Assembly: GCA_964405465.1 (NCBI GenBank)
Contig: CAYONZ010000096.1
Span: 1 to 6,612 of the forward strand
Direction of reading: 5' to 3'
From: CAYONZ01 sp964405465
GTDB lineage: Bacteria; Bdellovibrionota; Bdellovibrionia; Bdellovibrionales; JAMPXM01
DNA: 6,612 nucleotides
Part shown: positions 5,481 to 6,612 of the stretch, piece by piece
Position numbering within the stretch: position 1 is the first letter of the stretch
Layout of the letters: every line of letters begins with the position of its first letter
Notes under the pieces: generated by a model
Databases searched by the model: none
Seen by the model: the letters and a program-made list of their open reading frames with translations, nothing else
What the model was told of the DNA's origin: nothing
Position numbers and translations under genes: made by a program

Positions 5481-6612
5481 CGTGACGTTCCTGTTCCAAA
5501 TGTACTGAAGAGTCTTAATATCCAGGGGGGCGGAGGACTTGATTTGGGTGTTCTGTACGGTGCGGGTGAAGGTGTTCCCGGTGCTTCCGAAAACTTTCGC
5601 TGACTATAGCTTCGACAAATGTCGTCTACACCGTAAGTTCCAGTTCGTCCAACTTCGTCATTAAGCGCATTCAAGAATACGGCATCCTGTGCAACCGTGG
5701 TTCTCTTGTACATTTCAATTGGCCCTCCTAGCTGAGTATCTCGGTAAACCTCTCCCTGAAGCAATCCATTGCCATTCAATCCAAAACTAAAAGATTGATA
5801 AGAGCCGTTGGAATTCCCTACATTGATACTTTGATGACCGGCTGGCTCCGCGCCGCTTGGTCCTTCAATCCAAACATCTGTACCACGCGGGTCAATGAAA
5901 TTAATCGGGTCATTGAAACTGTACCCATACAAGTTCACATCACCACCACCAAATAGCAGCGGATCTTTCGCTGTCCATCTTCCTGTTTCTGCATCGTAGT
6001 CTCTTGCTCCGAATCTCACTAGCTTTGTATCTTTATCGTACACTCCTCCGGCGAATCCGAACAACTGAAATCCTGGGTTGGTGTCTTTGATCACCTGGCC
6101 CCATTCATCGTAGTCAAGCTCTTGGGCAACGAGGCCCGTGCTGGCATTGATCACCAGGCGGATGCTGCCGAGATGATCTTTGATCAGTCTATACTCGGTG
6201 TTGCCTCGAACTAAAGCATCGGGAGAATGCCCTTGGGTGAGATACAGATACATTCCTACGACTTGACCACCGCTGTTGTGTTCGAGCATCAAGCGACCTG
6301 AAGGATCATAGCCATAGTACTGATCCACTTGACCGTTGAGCATGCGCCCTGCGCGTTGGTGCAAGCCATTGATCAGGTAATCAATTCTTGTTTGAGTGGG
6401 TAGTTCCACCGACTTGAGGTCACCGAAGGCGTTGTAGGTGTACTTGGTTTTTGCCAAAGTACTGGAGTCGGTTCTTTCGACAAGCTGACCTCGCAGATTA
6501 AATAAATATTGGTTATTTGCAAAGTCTTTTAAGCGATCTTGGGCATCGAAAGTGGCGAGTTTTGTGGTGCCACCCAAAACACTTTTCACTCGGTTGGAGT
6601 TGAGATCATACT
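5477..6612 (-). CDS. Rhs/YD-repeat polymorphic toxin, C-terminal part (5' end beyond the right edge)
   Basis: The frame is open at the right edge and already encodes a YD repeat (YDLNSNR) there, so the GTG at 6589 is internal and the true start lies outside; 377 residues are visible. In order there are YD repeats (FDAQDRL, YTYNAFGDL, YYGYDPSGRL), then YRLIKDHLGSIRLV and DYDEWGQVIKDTNPGFQLFG, then the hyperconserved core end RFGARDYDAETGRWTAKDP to NDPINFIDPRG (~5885). Rhs proteins form a shell that encloses a variable C-terminal toxin delivered to neighbouring cells. The tip begins at TDVWIEGPSG. It contains GHQSINVG (His at 5836-5834) and TYGVDDICRSYSQ (Cys at 5617-5615). This His-then-Cys order and spacing suggests a permuted papain-like (NlpC/P60 or DUF4105-style) amidase or protease, an inference only. 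The end is proline-rich (SSPPPPW) and closes with STFGTGTSR. The membrane immunity gene overlaps the stop. Confidence 0.92.
   Translation of the reverse strand, partial: YDLNSNRVKSVLGGTTKLATFDAQDRLKDFANNQYLFNLRGQLVERTDSSTLAKTKYTYNAFGDLKSVELPTQTRIDYLINGLHQRAGRMLNGQVDQYYGYDPSGRLMLEHNSGGQVVGMYLYLTQGHSPDALVRGNTEYRLIKDHLGSIRLVINASTGLVAQELDYDEWGQVIKDTNPGFQLFGFAGGVYDKDTKLVRFGARDYDAETGRWTAKDPLLFGGGDVNLYGYSFNDPINFIDPRGTDVWIEGPSGAEPAGHQSINVGNSNGSYQSFSFGLNGNGLLQGEVYRDTQLGGPIEMYKRTTVAQDAVFLNALNDEVGRTGTYGVDDICRSYSQRKFSEAPGTPSPAPYRTPKSSPPPPWILRLFSTFGTGTSR
5922..6014 (-). repeat. 93-bp rhs core-end repeat, copy in the main rhs gene
   Basis: This is the partner of 5085-5177 (88 of 93 identical, same orientation and same codon register). 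Exchange between the two copies would join the main core in frame to the orphan tip and remove the present tip and its membrane immunity gene. Confidence 0.95.

Overview
The window looks like a Gram-negative bacterial chromosome, moderately AT-rich by eye. It carries an exported alpha-2-macroglobulin-like protein, a prolyl-tRNA synthetase of the archaeal/eukaryote-like (type 3) lineage, and an Rhs/YD-repeat polymorphic-toxin locus. That combination would fit Bdellovibrionota or a related former deltaproteobacterial lineage, but this placement is a low-confidence inference. No RNA gene, CRISPR array or insertion sequence was seen.

Left part (1-2713, minus strand). The first 1122 bases hold the N-terminal 374 codons of a secreted, alpha-2-macroglobulin-like protein that runs off the left edge. 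It has a signal peptide, TPR-like helices and the start of the macroglobulin region. Its leader contains a long hairpin and a nine-codon mini-ORF that abuts its start codon. Upstream lies proS, whose own leader contains a possible attenuator hairpin.

Middle part (2844-4129, plus strand). Divergent from proS is a two-gene unit: an AlkD-type HEAT-repeat DNA glycosylase, then a Nudix hydrolase joined by an ATGA overlap. The pairing suggests, without proving it, clean-up of damaged DNA and nucleotides.

Right part (4160-6612, minus strand, convergent with the Nudix gene). This is an Rhs toxin locus with displaced C-terminal (tip) cassettes. Module 1 is the 3' end of a full rhs gene: YD repeats, the hyperconserved core end, then a tip with spaced His and Cys residues resembling a permuted papain-like (NlpC/P60-like) domain. 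A three-helix membrane protein, the likely immunity protein, overlaps its stop codon by 4 nt. Module 2 is an orphan tip. It begins with a 93-bp near-copy of the rhs core end, continues into a different toxin domain that is broken by frame changes and an apparent internal deletion, and ends by coupling (TGATG) to an intact small soluble immunity-like gene. Module 3 is the remnant of a third, glycine-rich tip with a broken frame.

The arrangement reads as a record of toxin-tip replacement. The newest tip is attached to the core and older ones lie downstream. The toxin part of module 2 has decayed while its immunity gene stays open. The most interesting points are this immunity retention, the 93-bp repeats that could mediate tip exchange, and the structured leader of the macroglobulin gene.
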